Source of the DNA: an uncultured bacterium
GTDB taxonomy: Bacteria; Planctomycetota; Phycisphaerae; Phycisphaerales; SM1A02
DNA length: 64,000 nt
NCBI GenBank assembly: GCA_903891095.1
Contig: CAITDI010000050.1
Coordinates: forward strand, 20,643 to 84,642
Reading direction: 5' to 3'
Positions 8,429-17,567 of the stretch are shown here, one piece after another (positions within the stretch are counted from its first letter, which is position 1; each line of letters begins with the position of its first letter). The notes beneath the pieces were generated by a model. It ran no database searches, had not been told where the DNA came from, and saw only the letters and a list, made by a program, of their open reading frames with translations. Made by a program: the position numbers and the translations under genes.

Positions 8429-9574
8429 TCAGGCGTTGCTTCGCAGCGCCACCAGCACGCGATCGATCCCATCGCCGTCCTTGAGGACTTCGACATTCTG
8501 CCAGTGCTTGCCGTGCGGCGAGCCGGAAACGAGCGCACGCGCTGCGTCGCCGTGCTTCCACCCGATCTCGATGAGGAGCATTCCGCCGGGAGCGATGCGC
8601 TCCGCAGCGCCATCGACGATGCGCCTCACGAAGTCGAGGCCGTCGGCGCCGCCACGCAACGCGCTCGCGGGCTCGTACTCGCGGACATTGCGGTCAAGCG
8701 CCGCATACTCCGCGTCGGTGACGTACGGCGGATTCGACACGATGAGGTCGAATGGCTCCTCGCCATGCGCGAGCGCACCCCAAAGGTCGCCCGCGCGCAC
8801 GTCGATCGCAACGCCGAGCTGGCGCGCGTTGTCGCGCGCGAGCTCGACGGCTTCGCGCACGACGTCGGTCGCGACGACGGTGATGTCGCCGGTGGTGGTC
8901 TCCGCGACGGCTGCGGCTGCGGCCGCGGACTCCTCACCGATCGAAATCGTCGGCAGCGCGTCGACCGCCGCGCGCTCTCCGCGCAGCGGCTTGCAACCCG
9001 CGTTCGAAGGGCGTGCGATCGCCTTCATGCCAAGCGCGATGGAGACCGCGATGCAGCCAGTGCCGGTGCAGAGGTCGAGCACGCGCACCGCGCCTGCGCC
9101 GCGTTCGGCATGCCGCGCGCGATACCACTCGAGCGCACGCTCAACGAGCGTCTCGGTGCACGGTCGCGGAATCAGCGTGCACGGCGCAACCTTGAAATCA
9201 CGGCCAAAGAACGTCCACCGCCCGACGAGGAACTGCACCGGCTCATGCCGCCCCGCACGCGCCACGAGCGCGCGCAACGCCGCGAGCTCATCGCCCGCGA
9301 GCTCGCGGTCCGGCTCCATGTACAGCTTGAGTCGCTCGACCTTGAGCACGTCGGCAAGCAGCACCTCGGCGACATGCCGCGGACTGTCGACCTCGCGGTC
9401 CTTGAGAAAGCCGGTGATCCAGCCGAGGAGCTTGCGGACGGTCCAAGGTCCTTCAGACTTTGGGCCTTCAGACTTTGGTCCTTCAGATCTTGGTCCTTCA
9501 GGTTTGCCCGCCACGGACTTCTCCGCTGCTTCGACGTTGCCCTGCGTTGAACCCGCGCCCGATCGAGCGTCCAT
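8429..9574 (-). CDS. prmC: Peptide chain release factor N5-glutamine methyltransferase
   Basis: PrmC methylates the glutamine of the GGQ motif in release factors RF1 and RF2, using S-adenosylmethionine. The protein has 381 residues. After an N-terminal helical domain (KDREVDSPRHVAEVLLADVL) it has the SAM motif VLDLCTGTGCIAVSIAL and the catalytic FDLIVSNPPYV (NPPY). Two oddities are visible. The first 40 residues carry a repeated EGPKS peptide encoded by 15-bp DNA repeats. About 35 extra residues, Ala-rich and including GEESAAAAAAVAETTTG, sit between motif I and ATDVVREAVELARDN. The start at 9574 has GGGAGG about 4 nt upstream. No prfA neighbour is present. Confidence 0.94.
   Translation of the reverse strand: MDARSGAGSTQGNVEAAEKSVAGKPEGPRSEGPKSEGPKSEGPWTVRKLLGWITGFLKDREVDSPRHVAEVLLADVLKVERLKLYMEPDRELAGDELAALRALVARAGRHEPVQFLVGRWTFFGRDFKVAPCTLIPRPCTETLVERALEWYRARHAERGAGAVRVLDLCTGTGCIAVSIALGMKAIARPSNAGCKPLRGERAAVDALPTISIGEESAAAAAAVAETTTGDITVVATDVVREAVELARDNARQLGVAIDVRAGDLWGALAHGEEPFDLIVSNPPYVTDAEYAALDRNVREYEPASALRGGADGLDFVRRIVDGAAERIAPGGMLLIEIGWKHGDAARALVSGSPHGKHWQNVEVLKDGDGIDRVLVALRSNA
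9447..9505 (-). repeat. 15-bp tandem repeat inside prmC
   Basis: Four consecutive units of the form GGTCCTTCAGACTTT (9447-9461, 9462-9476, 9477-9491, 9492-9505, the last shorter) occur on the plus strand. On the coding strand they give the repeated peptide EGPKS. Because the unit length is a multiple of three, copy-number change keeps the frame. Confidence 0.85.
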
Positions 9575-9841
9575 GCTGCCTCCCTGCGTTTGATGCCTGC
9601 CGTGAGGTCGCATCGTACGGTTCTCGGAGCGGCATTTTCTGCGCCAGACGCTCTCCCGCAAATCAGGGCAGGATTCCTGCGCGCTGGCATTGCGTGCAGG
9701 ATTGGTGAAGCATCCCCGCGAATCAACCATGGAGGCATTCGCCTTGTCGCTGACCGCAGGAGGCTTCGCTACGATGTCCGCCCCCCGCGCCCGCCTTGCG
9801 GCCGTGAACACCCGACGCGAATCCCGATCCGAAGCCCCGCC

Positions 9842-10282
9842 GTGAACCCGATCTTCCAAACCGTCCTCTCCGAAGCGAACGCCCGCGGAGTCTTTAGCCG
9901 GATCGAGAGCATGCCCGATCGGCTGCGCTGCCATGCCAAGGATTGCCCGGAGCCGGCCTGGTACGAGCTCGCGTCGGTCGGCAACCAGCTGATCGTCCGC
10001 TTCGCGACGCCGGACCGCTGGCTCAGCGAGTCGATCGAGTCCGACCTGATGCACTTCGGCGACCCGCTCGAGGAACTCGTCGAGGAAGAGCTCGCCGAAC
10101 TCGGCTGGCGCGGCAAGGTGCCGACGATCCGCCACTTCCGCGACGACGACAAGCTGTACACCTTCGAGAACCCGGTCCCGGCCGAATCGGTCGCCAGCCC
10201 GGAGCTCGTAGCCAAGTTCCTGTTCGCCTACGAGGCCGCGTTCCGCGCGCTCGGCGACGTGGGCGGTGGCGACGAGGAGTGA
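9842..10282 (+). CDS. Conserved small acidic protein of unknown function
   Basis: A 146-residue soluble protein with no signal peptide or membrane segment. It contains a CHAKDC cysteine pair near residue 30, followed by alternating charged and aromatic segments (HFRDDDKLYTFENP) and an acidic C-terminus (GGGDEE). I do not recognise a family. I chose the GTG at 9842 because codon usage changes there; an in-frame ATG at 9911 would give a shorter form lacking the first 23 residues. It lies divergent from prmC and 115 bp before the glycosyltransferase gene, so co-transcription with the latter is possible. Confidence 0.7.
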   Translation: MNPIFQTVLSEANARGVFSRIESMPDRLRCHAKDCPEPAWYELASVGNQLIVRFATPDRWLSESIESDLMHFGDPLEELVEEELAELGWRGKVPTIRHFRDDDKLYTFENPVPAESVASPELVAKFLFAYEAAFRALGDVGGGDEE

Positions 10283-10397
10283 CGTGACCAGGGGCGGATG
10301 AGAGAGAGATCGTGGAATGTCTGCGGCGAGTGCCGCAGGGTGCGCGTTTGGATCGCGCGAGGGCCGGTCGTTCGACCGGAAGGGAATCGGAATCGGG

Positions 10398-11960
10398 ATG
10401 GCAACACGCGTACTCATGCTCGGCTGGGAATTTCCCCCGTTCATCACGGGCGGCCTCGGCACGGCCTGCTACGGACTCACCAAAGCTCTTGACCGGCAGA
10501 ATGTCGATGTCACCTTCGTGCTGCCGAAGACCGTGCCCGCCGACAGCGCTTCGCATGTGCGGCTCGTGAGCCCGGGCGCGATCCTCGAGCGCGCGAACAG
10601 CCGCATCCCGGCTCCCGTCGGCACGACGCCGCCCGCCGCGAAGGTCGCCGTGCCCGTCAAGCCCGCGCCCGCGCAGCCCGCTGCACCCCAAGCTCCCAAG
10701 CCCGACATGACGGTCGAGGAGCGCGAGTCGTGGTCTCGTATCGTCTCCGAGTTCTCGACGACGCGCTTCATCGAGATTCCCGGCGAGTACCAGTCGGTCT
10801 ACGCGTCGAGCGAGTCGACCGCGCCATCGCGCGTGGCCGAGACCGTGCGCCGCATGCGCGAGTCCGGATGGAGCATCGAGCGCATCCGCACGCTCGCCAA
10901 GGCGGGCGCGTTTCCCGAGCTCGTCGGCGACCCGATCGACCGCGCGATCGAATCGGCGCTGCCCGAGACCGCCGGCCGCGCGAAGGAAGCCGTCGGCGCA
11001 CGCGGCGCGGACGCAGCCGACTACTCCGGCGACCTCCTCGGCATGGCCGAGCGATACGCGCGCTTCGCCGTCGACGCGACGCGCGGCATGCAGTTCGACG
11101 TGATCCACGCGCACGACTGGCTCACCTACCCCGCGGGCCTCGCGATCGCGAAGCTCACCGGCAAGCCGCTCATCGTGCACGTCCACTCGACCGAGTTCGA
11201 CCGCTCGGGCGAGCACCCGAACCAGCAGGTCTACAACATCGAGCGCCGCGGCATGCACGGCGCCACGCGCGCGATCGCGGTGAGCATGCTCACCAAGAAC
11301 GTCTGCGTGAACCGCTACGGCGTGAACGCCTCGAAGATCGACGTCGTCTACAACGGCGTCGACCTCGATCCCGCGGGCGCCGGCGTGCAGCCGATCCACT
11401 CGAAGGACAAGATCGTCCTCTACTTCGGCCGCATCACCATGCAGAAGGGCCCGGAGTACTTCATCCAGGCCGCGAAGCGCGTGCTCGAGTACATGGACGA
11501 CGTCAAGTTCGTCGTCGCGGGCTCGGGCGACCAGGCCGCGCGCATGATCGAGATGGCGGCGCAGATGGGGATCGGCCACAAGGTGCTCTTCACGGGCTTC
11601 CTGCGCGGCCGCGACATCTCGCGCGTGTTCGCGATGGCGGACCTCTACGTGATGCCGAGCGTCAGCGAGCCGTTCGGCATCGCGCCGCTGGAGGCGATGA
11701 GCCACAACGTGCCCGCGCTGATCTCGAAGAGCTCGGGCGTGAGCGAGGTGCTGATGCACGCGCTCAAGGTGGACTTCTGGGACATCGAGGACATGGCGGA
11801 CAAGATCATCGCGGTCCTCCGCTATCCCCCGCTGTCGCGGCAGCTCGTCGAGCACGGCGCGTTCGAGATCCGCGGCATCAACTGGGACGGCGCGGCGATC
11901 CGCACGGCCCGTGTTTATGAACGCGCGATCGCGGCCGCAAGCCCGCGCCCGTCGTACTGA
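10398..11960 (+). CDS. Glycogen-synthase-like glycosyltransferase (GT4/GT5 fold)
   Basis: The 520-residue protein starts MATRVLMLGWEFPPFITGGLG, where the TGGL loop is the nucleotide-sugar binding signature of glycogen/starch synthases. A Pro/Ala-rich linker (about 75-105) and an inserted helical segment follow. The core continues with DVIHAHDWLTYPAG, the acceptor-side motif VHVHSTEFDRSG, VVYNGVDLD, YFGRITMQKGPEYF and the donor-binding VMPSVSEPFGIAPLEAM. These identify a retaining GT-B enzyme that probably uses ADP- or UDP-glucose to build an alpha-glucan. At about 520 residues it is longer than a typical GlgA (near 480) because of the insertion. The start follows GA-rich repeat sequence, and an upstream in-frame ATG at 10317 is less likely. 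Confidence 0.85.
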   Translation: MATRVLMLGWEFPPFITGGLGTACYGLTKALDRQNVDVTFVLPKTVPADSASHVRLVSPGAILERANSRIPAPVGTTPPAAKVAVPVKPAPAQPAAPQAPKPDMTVEERESWSRIVSEFSTTRFIEIPGEYQSVYASSESTAPSRVAETVRRMRESGWSIERIRTLAKAGAFPELVGDPIDRAIESALPETAGRAKEAVGARGADAADYSGDLLGMAERYARFAVDATRGMQFDVIHAHDWLTYPAGLAIAKLTGKPLIVHVHSTEFDRSGEHPNQQVYNIERRGMHGATRAIAVSMLTKNVCVNRYGVNASKIDVVYNGVDLDPAGAGVQPIHSKDKIVLYFGRITMQKGPEYFIQAAKRVLEYMDDVKFVVAGSGDQAARMIEMAAQMGIGHKVLFTGFLRGRDISRVFAMADLYVMPSVSEPFGIAPLEAMSHNVPALISKSSGVSEVLMHALKVDFWDIEDMADKIIAVLRYPPLSRQLVEHGAFEIRGINWDGAAIRTARVYERAIAAASPRPSY

Positions 11961-12041
11961 GCGCCCCTGCTGCGCGGCCCTGCACTCCCGCGCGCGTCGA
12001 AAACCACCGTTTCATGCGCCCGCCCGAGGCGTGGGAGGATT

Positions 12042-12047
12042 TATACT
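12042..12047 (+). promoter_or_regulatory. Candidate -10 element TATACT for putA
   Basis: TATACT ends 10 nt before the putA ATG at 12058. Transcription from it would begin within a few bases of the start codon, giving a nearly leaderless mRNA. A GGAGGA lies upstream of the hexamer and is too far from the ATG to act as its ribosome binding site. Confidence 0.5.
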
Positions 12048-12057
12048 CCGCCCCTCT

Positions 12058-15000
12058 ATGGCGCTGTTTTTCAAGAAGAAGCCCGCTCCCGCCCCTGCCC
12101 CCAGCACTCCCGCGACGCCCGCAGGCCGCGTGGTCGAGCGCGATCCAGCCGTCGAGGCGCGCACGCTCGCGATCGGCGCGGACTTCCTGAACCGCGCGCG
12201 CAACGCCCGCACCAACATGCTCAGCGTGTGGAGCGAAGGCCTGATGGACTGGGCGATGCAGGACGAGGCCTTCAAGGTCCAGATCTTCCGCTTCGTCGAC
12301 TGCTTCCCGACGCTCAAGGACAACGACGCGGTCTACGACCATCTCACCGACTACCTCGCGCAGCCGGGCGTGACGCCGCCGCCGTTCGTGGCGACGGGCC
12401 TCAAGGCCGGCGCGCTCGCGAAGGGCATCGTCACCAAGGCGATGTCCACGCAGATCACCTCGATGGCGCAGAAGTTCATCGCGGGCACCGACGCCGCGAG
12501 CGCGCTGCCGACCCTCAGGAAGATCTGGGATTCGGGGCTCTGCTTCTCCGTCGATCTGCTCGGCGAGGCGTGCGTGAGCGACGAGGAGGCCGAGGCCTAC
12601 CGCCGCAAGTACCTCGACCTCATCGAGAACCTGCCGCAGACCGTCGCGTCGTGGAACGCGAATTCGCGGCTCGAGAGCGACCACCTCGGCGCGATCCCGC
12701 GCACGAACGTGTCGATCAAGATCAGCTCGCTCTCCGCGCGCGTCGACCCGATCGACACCGAGGGCTCGATCCGCGGGCTGCTCGAGAACATCGGGCCGAT
12801 CCTCGAGGCCGCGAAGCGCAAGGGCGTCTTCGTGAACTTCGACATGGAGCAGTTCGCGCTCAAGGACCTCACGCTCGAGCTCTTCATGCGCGCGTGCGAG
12901 AAGCACGACTTCCAGGCGGGCCTCGCGATGCAGGCGTACCTGCGCTCGGGCGACGACGATGCGCGCCGCATCATCGAGTGGTCGAAGCGCACGGGCCGCC
13001 AGGTCACGGTGCGCCTCGTCAAGGGCGCGTACTGGGACTACGAGACGATCAACGCCGAGCAGCAAGGCTGGCCGGTGCCGGTGTGGAGCCGCAAGGTCGA
13101 CACCGACGCGAGCTTCGAGCGGATGGCCGCGGCGTTCGTCGCGTCGACGCCGGCGACCAAGGGCGAGGGCGGCGTCAAGCTCGCGCTCGGCAGCCACAAC
13201 GCGCGCTCGATCTCGGCGACGCTCGCCGCGCTTGAGAAGCGCGGACTCCCGAAGTCGGCGCTCGAGCTCCAGATGCTCTACGGCATGGGCGACCAGCTCA
13301 AGGCCGCGGCGGTCGAGATGGACCTCCGCCTGCGCGAGTATGTGCCGATCGGCGAGCTGATCCCCGGCATGGCGTACCTCGTGCGCCGCCTGCTCGAGAA
13401 CAGCTCGAACGAGTCGTGGCTCAAGGCGGGCTTCAAGGACAACGCGTCGACCGAGCGGCTCCTCGCGAGCCCGCACCGCGCGTTCGAGGCCGATCCCGGC
13501 ATCGAGCGCATCGCGAAGGCGCCCGAGCGCCACAAGCTGAGCGACGCACCCGCGGGGATCTCCAACGGCCGCGCGTTCTACACCGAGCCGATGCGCAACT
13601 TCGCGATCAAGCCGCAGCGCGACGCGTTCGCCGCCGCGATGGCGCGCGCGAGCGTGCCGCAGGTCGCGAACGCAGGCACCGCCGACGACGCGAAGCGCGC
13701 GGTCGCCAGTGCTCACGCCGCGTTCGATTCGTGGCGCGACACCGAGTACACGACGCGCGCCGCGGTGCTCGTCAACGCCGCCAACGAGATGCGCGCCCGC
13801 CGCGACGAGCTCTCCGCGGTCATCGTGCGGGAGTCCGGCAAGGTCTGGCGCGAGGCCGACGCCGATGTGTGCGAGGCGATCGACTTCTGCGAGTACTACG
13901 CGCGCGAAGGCGCGAAGCTGTTCGCGGCCGAGCGGCTCGGGCAGTTCGTCGGCGAGCTCGACGAGCAGTGGTACCAGCCGCGCGGCGTCGCGGCGATCAT
14001 CGCGCCGTGGAACTTCCCGCTCGCGATCTGCTGCGGCATGACCGTCGCCGCGCTCGTGACCGGCAACACCGTCGTCGTGAAGCCCGCCGAGCAGACGCCC
14101 GCGATCGCGAAGCTGATGTGCGAGATCCTCTGGAAGGCGGGCGCGCCCAAGGAAGTGCTGCACTTCATCGCCGGTCCCGGCGAGACCGTCGGCGCGACGC
14201 TTGTCCGCGACCCGCGCGTCGCGATCATCGCGTTCACCGGCTCGAAGGCCGTCGGCCTCGACATCGTGCAGGCCTCGGGCGTCGTCGCGCCGGGCCAGGA
14301 GTTCGTGAAGAAGGTCGTCTGCGAGATGGGCGGCAAGAACGCCGTGATCATCGACGCATCGGCCGACCTCGACGAAGCCGTGCTCGCGGTGCGCCAGAGC
14401 GCGTTCGGCTTCTGCGGGCAGAAGTGCTCCGCGGCGAGCCGCGCGATCGTGGTGGGCAGCGCGTACGAGCCGTTCCTGCACCGACTCGTCGGCGCGACGC
14501 GCGCGCTCGTCGTCGGCGATCCGTCGAGCCCGTCGACCGACATCGGTCCCGTGATCGACGAGGAGGCCGCGAGGAAGATCCGCTCTTACATCGAGATCGG
14601 CAAGGGCGAAGGCAAGCACGAGCTCACGCTCGAGATCCCCGCGGGACTCGAGGCGAAGGTCGGCAAGCCGTACGTCGGGCCGTCGATCTTCAGCGGCATC
14701 CGTCCCGAGCATCGTCTCGCGCGCGAGGAGATCTTCGGCCCCGTGCTCGCGGTGATGCCTGCGAAGGACTTCAGCGAGGCGCTCGCGATCGCGAACGCGC
14801 CCGAGTACAAGCTCACCGGCGGCGTGTTCAGCCGCAAGCCCGCGAACCTCGCGCGCGCACGCCGCGAGTTCCGCGTCGGCAACCTGTATCTCAACCGCGG
14901 CATCACCGGCGCGCTCGTCGGACGCCAGCCGTTCGGCGGCTTCGGCATGTCGGGCATCGGCTCGAAGGCCGGCGGTCGCGACTACCTGCTGCAGTTCGTC

Positions 15001-15060
15001 GAGCCGCGCGCGGTCTGCGAGAACACGATGCGCCGCGGGTTCGCGCCCGGGCTCGAGTGA
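12058..15060 (+). CDS. putA: Bifunctional proline dehydrogenase / glutamate-semialdehyde dehydrogenase
   Basis: PutA oxidises proline to glutamate in two steps, with FAD in the first domain and NAD in the second. The 1000-residue chain has an FAD-dependent PRODH half (about 1-480; ISSLSARVDPIDTEG, VRLVKGAYWDYE and the C-terminal LRRLLEN region) and an aldehyde dehydrogenase half (about 510-1000). The latter has PWNFPLAICCGM, FTGSKAVGLDIV, CEMGGKNAVIIDASADLDEAV, the catalytic Cys in FGFCGQKCSAASR, and EEIFGPVLAVM. There is no ribbon-helix-helix repressor domain, so it is the shorter PutA class. The start is set by the ATG just after TATACT; the frame upstream overlaps the previous gene and looks non-coding. 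A hairpin terminator follows. Confidence 0.96.
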   Translation: MALFFKKKPAPAPAPSTPATPAGRVVERDPAVEARTLAIGADFLNRARNARTNMLSVWSEGLMDWAMQDEAFKVQIFRFVDCFPTLKDNDAVYDHLTDYLAQPGVTPPPFVATGLKAGALAKGIVTKAMSTQITSMAQKFIAGTDAASALPTLRKIWDSGLCFSVDLLGEACVSDEEAEAYRRKYLDLIENLPQTVASWNANSRLESDHLGAIPRTNVSIKISSLSARVDPIDTEGSIRGLLENIGPILEAAKRKGVFVNFDMEQFALKDLTLELFMRACEKHDFQAGLAMQAYLRSGDDDARRIIEWSKRTGRQVTVRLVKGAYWDYETINAEQQGWPVPVWSRKVDTDASFERMAAAFVASTPATKGEGGVKLALGSHNARSISATLAALEKRGLPKSALELQMLYGMGDQLKAAAVEMDLRLREYVPIGELIPGMAYLVRRLLENSSNESWLKAGFKDNASTERLLASPHRAFEADPGIERIAKAPERHKLSDAPAGISNGRAFYTEPMRNFAIKPQRDAFAAAMARASVPQVANAGTADDAKRAVASAHAAFDSWRDTEYTTRAAVLVNAANEMRARRDELSAVIVRESGKVWREADADVCEAIDFCEYYAREGAKLFAAERLGQFVGELDEQWYQPRGVAAIIAPWNFPLAICCGMTVAALVTGNTVVVKPAEQTPAIAKLMCEILWKAGAPKEVLHFIAGPGETVGATLVRDPRVAIIAFTGSKAVGLDIVQASGVVAPGQEFVKKVVCEMGGKNAVIIDASADLDEAVLAVRQSAFGFCGQKCSAASRAIVVGSAYEPFLHRLVGATRALVVGDPSSPSTDIGPVIDEEAARKIRSYIEIGKGEGKHELTLEIPAGLEAKVGKPYVGPSIFSGIRPEHRLAREEIFGPVLAVMPAKDFSEALAIANAPEYKLTGGVFSRKPANLARARREFRVGNLYLNRGITGALVGRQPFGGFGMSGIGSKAGGRDYLLQFVEPRAVCENTMRRGFAPGLE

Positions 15061-15093
15061 CGCACGGCGGGCACGCAGCGGAAATCCACGCGT

Positions 15094-15125
15094 AAAACAC
15101 GCGCGCTTTCAGGAGCGCGCGTTTT
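15094..15125 (+). terminator. Intrinsic terminator after putA
   Basis: A perfect 9-bp stem ACGCGCGCT / AGCGCGCGT (15099-15107 and 15114-15122) with a TTCAGG loop is flanked by AAAA on the left and TTTT on the right. It could also work in the minus direction. Confidence 0.85.
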
Positions 15126-15144
15126 CACATGTAGAACTGGGCGC

Positions 15145-16698
15145 ATGCAGCGAATCCAGAGCTTTGCGTTACGGGGAATCGACGCCCTTCCGGTCGAGAT
15201 CGAGTGCGACGAGCGCCCGCGCGGCACGCACGCCGATGATCAGCAGCGCGGCGGCGGCGGTTTTTCACTGGTCGGATTGCCCGATGCGAGCGTGCGCGAG
15301 TCGGCGCAGCGCGTGCGCGCGGCGCTGGCCGCGTGCCGATTTCCCACGCCGCGCGGCCATTGCGTGATCAACCTCGCGCCGGCGGACCTCCGCAAGGAGG
15401 GCCCGGTGTACGACCTGCCGATCGCGCTCGCGATCCTCCGCATGCAGGGAATCATCGGCGAGCGCGCGGACGACCGGCTCGCCAACTTCGCGATCGCGGG
15501 CGAGCTCGCGCTCGACGGGATGGTGCGGCCGATCCGCGGGGCGACGAGCTTCGCGGCGGTCGCGCGCGAGCGCGGACTGCGCGGGATCGTCGTGCCCGCG
15601 GAGAACGCGCCGGAAGCCGCGGCGGTCGAGGGGCTCGAGGTCTACGGCGTGTCGCGGCTCGAGGATGCGGTGGGATTCGTCGCGAACCTCCTCGAGATCG
15701 AGCGCGAGCCTGCGCCGCTCGAGTGTCCGCCGCCGTTCGGCGCGGCGATTGACTTCGCCGACGTGCGCGGGCAGGTGGCGGCGAAGCGCGCGCTCGCGCT
15801 CGCCGCGGCCGGCGGACACAACGCGCTCCTCATCGGTCCAGCGGGAAGCGGCAAGACGATGATGGCGCGCGCGCTGCCGGGGATCCTGCCCCCGCTCTCG
15901 CCGGACGAATCGCTCGATGTGACGCGCATCTACTCGTCGGTCGGCTGCGTGCCGCGCGGCGCGGGGCTCATCCGCGAGCGGCCGTTTCGGTCGCCGCATC
16001 ATTCATCGAGCGCGGCCGCGATCGTCGGCGGCGGCACGGTTCCGCGGCCGGGCGAGGTGAGCCTCGCGCATCACGGCGTGCTGTTTCTCGATGAGCTGCC
16101 GGAGTTCCCGCGCGCCGCGCTCGAGTGCCTGCGCGAGCCGCTCGAGGACGGCTTCGTGACCATCGCACGCGCGAACGGTTCGATGCGCTTTCCCGCGCGC
16201 GTGATGCTGGTCGCGGCGATGAATCCGTCGCACGCCGGCGGATTCGCCGAGAGCGCGACCGAGCGGCGCGCGCAGGAGAAGTACATCGGGAAGCTCTCGG
16301 GGCCGCTCCTCGACCGCGTCGACCTGCATGTCGAGGTGCGCGCGGTTCCGTTTGCGTCGCTGCAGTCCGTGCGCCCCGGCGCGACGAGCGCGGAACTGCG
16401 CACGAAGGTGCTCGACGCGCGAGGACGCATGGAGGCGCGGCAAGGCCGCAGCCGCGCGAACGCGCGCCTGTCCAGCCGCGAGCTTGACCGGCACTGCACG
16501 CTCGAGGGTCCGGCACAACGCATGCTCGAGAGCGCGATGCGCGACCTCGGGCTCTCGGCGCGCGCGTACGACCGCGTGCGGCGCGTCGCTCGGACGATCG
16601 CGGACTTCGACGGGACCGACGCGGTCTGCGAGGCGCACATCGCCGAGGCAATCCACTACCGCATCCTCGATCGCATGCGCGCAGGGCGTGCGGCATGA
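15145..16698 (+). CDS. comM: ComM/YifB family Mg-chelatase-like AAA ATPase
   Basis: The 517-residue protein has the YifB arrangement. An N-terminal ATP-dependent protease-like domain (GFSLVGLPDASVRESAQRVRAAL, APADLRKEGPVYDLPIA) is followed by a Mg-chelatase AAA+ domain with Walker A GPAGSGKTMMARAL (about 230) and Walker B VLFLDELPEFPRAALECLRE, then a C-terminal SRAY-like helical domain. ComM proteins are helicases that promote branch migration during natural transformation in some bacteria; the role in this lineage is not shown. The C-terminal sequence LSARAYDRVRRVARTIAD is characteristic. It follows the putA terminator, so it probably has its own promoter. Confidence 0.93.
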   Translation: MQRIQSFALRGIDALPVEIECDERPRGTHADDQQRGGGGFSLVGLPDASVRESAQRVRAALAACRFPTPRGHCVINLAPADLRKEGPVYDLPIALAILRMQGIIGERADDRLANFAIAGELALDGMVRPIRGATSFAAVARERGLRGIVVPAENAPEAAAVEGLEVYGVSRLEDAVGFVANLLEIEREPAPLECPPPFGAAIDFADVRGQVAAKRALALAAAGGHNALLIGPAGSGKTMMARALPGILPPLSPDESLDVTRIYSSVGCVPRGAGLIRERPFRSPHHSSSAAAIVGGGTVPRPGEVSLAHHGVLFLDELPEFPRAALECLREPLEDGFVTIARANGSMRFPARVMLVAAMNPSHAGGFAESATERRAQEKYIGKLSGPLLDRVDLHVEVRAVPFASLQSVRPGATSAELRTKVLDARGRMEARQGRSRANARLSSRELDRHCTLEGPAQRMLESAMRDLGLSARAYDRVRRVARTIADFDGTDAVCEAHIAEAIHYRILDRMRAGRAA

Positions 16699-16784
16699 GC
16701 GGGCCGCGCGTGGTGCAGGGCGGAATGCCGAGCGCCGGGGTTGCGGCCGATCGCGCCGCCGAATCGCGGCAACGCCTCGCGCAG

Positions 16785-17567
16785 CTACTTCGCGCTGCGG
16801 CGCAGGCGCTTGAAGTCGTTGGGGAGCCCGTCGGCGTACTCCCAGACCTGAACCTCGAGATCCTGAACGCCCCAGCGTTTCGCGAGCTCGTGCGTCGCGT
16901 AGAGCACATCGAGTCGATCGCCCTTGATCGCGCCGCCCGTGTCGAGCACGGGCACGACCGCCCCGCCGTCGTAGCCGGGAACGCTCACAAGGGATCCAAG
17001 CGGAAGGACGCGCGGATCCGCGGCGACCATGCAGCCGCCATTGGTGAACACGGAGTAGCCGCTGGCGGTGATGCCGTCGGCGCTGGCGCCGCACGACCTG
17101 TAGTCGGGGCTGTACGCGGTGACGCGCATGGTGATGGTGCGCGCGACCCGAATCGGACGACCGTCGTAAAGAGCCATCTGCGTCGAGTCGGCGTCCGACG
17201 CGGGTCGGTCGGCAAGCGTGCTCCAGGCGCGCGCGGCCGGAGTCGTGCTCGACGGGAAGATGGCGCGGAGGAGCTGCTCGCGGAAGCGCGCGACGTCGGT
17301 GCTGGTGCCCACGCCGAAGCGGCTACCGGAGGCAAGCGCGGCGCTGTCGGAAAGCGTGGTGGCGGCGGAAAGCCCCGCGGTGGAAGTCGCGTTCGCCCCG
17401 ATCGACGCGGGGTCGGCAACGATGCCGACTCCAGCGCTGCTGGCCTGTCGGTTGGTTCCGATGCCGATGCCGACGAGAGCGGCGACAACGGCCGAAGCGA
17501 TCACCGTGGTGAAGGCCACGCGACCGTGCAGCAACCGGCTGGGGATGGAATGATCTCGTCCTCTCAT
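16785..17567 (-). CDS. Membrane-anchored 3D-domain protein
   Basis: This 260-residue protein begins MRGRDHSIPSRLLHGR, with a hydrophobic segment at about 18-38 (signal anchor). The C-terminal half is a 3D domain, the double-psi beta-barrel related to MltA: ITMRVTAYSPDYRSCG, ITASGYSVFTNGG, VAADPRVLPLGSLVSVPGY and VLDTGGAIKGDRLDV with the conserved aspartates. Proteins of this type act on or bind peptidoglycan, so a cell wall role is likely, although catalysis is unproven. The start is uncertain; the frame stays open to 17942, but the upstream translation is Arg/Ser-rich and unlike the rest. It converges with comM. Confidence 0.82.
   Translation of the reverse strand: MRGRDHSIPSRLLHGRVAFTTVIASAVVAALVGIGIGTNRQASSAGVGIVADPASIGANATSTAGLSAATTLSDSAALASGSRFGVGTSTDVARFREQLLRAIFPSSTTPAARAWSTLADRPASDADSTQMALYDGRPIRVARTITMRVTAYSPDYRSCGASADGITASGYSVFTNGGCMVAADPRVLPLGSLVSVPGYDGGAVVPVLDTGGAIKGDRLDVLYATHELAKRWGVQDLEVQVWEYADGLPNDFKRLRRSAK

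Noticed and set aside
9575..10462. Extension of prmC towards 10462
   Set aside because: The extension runs antisense through the small protein gene and a promoter region. The ATG at 9574 with GGGAGG fits far better.
11878..14712. A 944-codon minus-strand ORF
   Set aside because: It is antisense to putA, which has all expected motifs.
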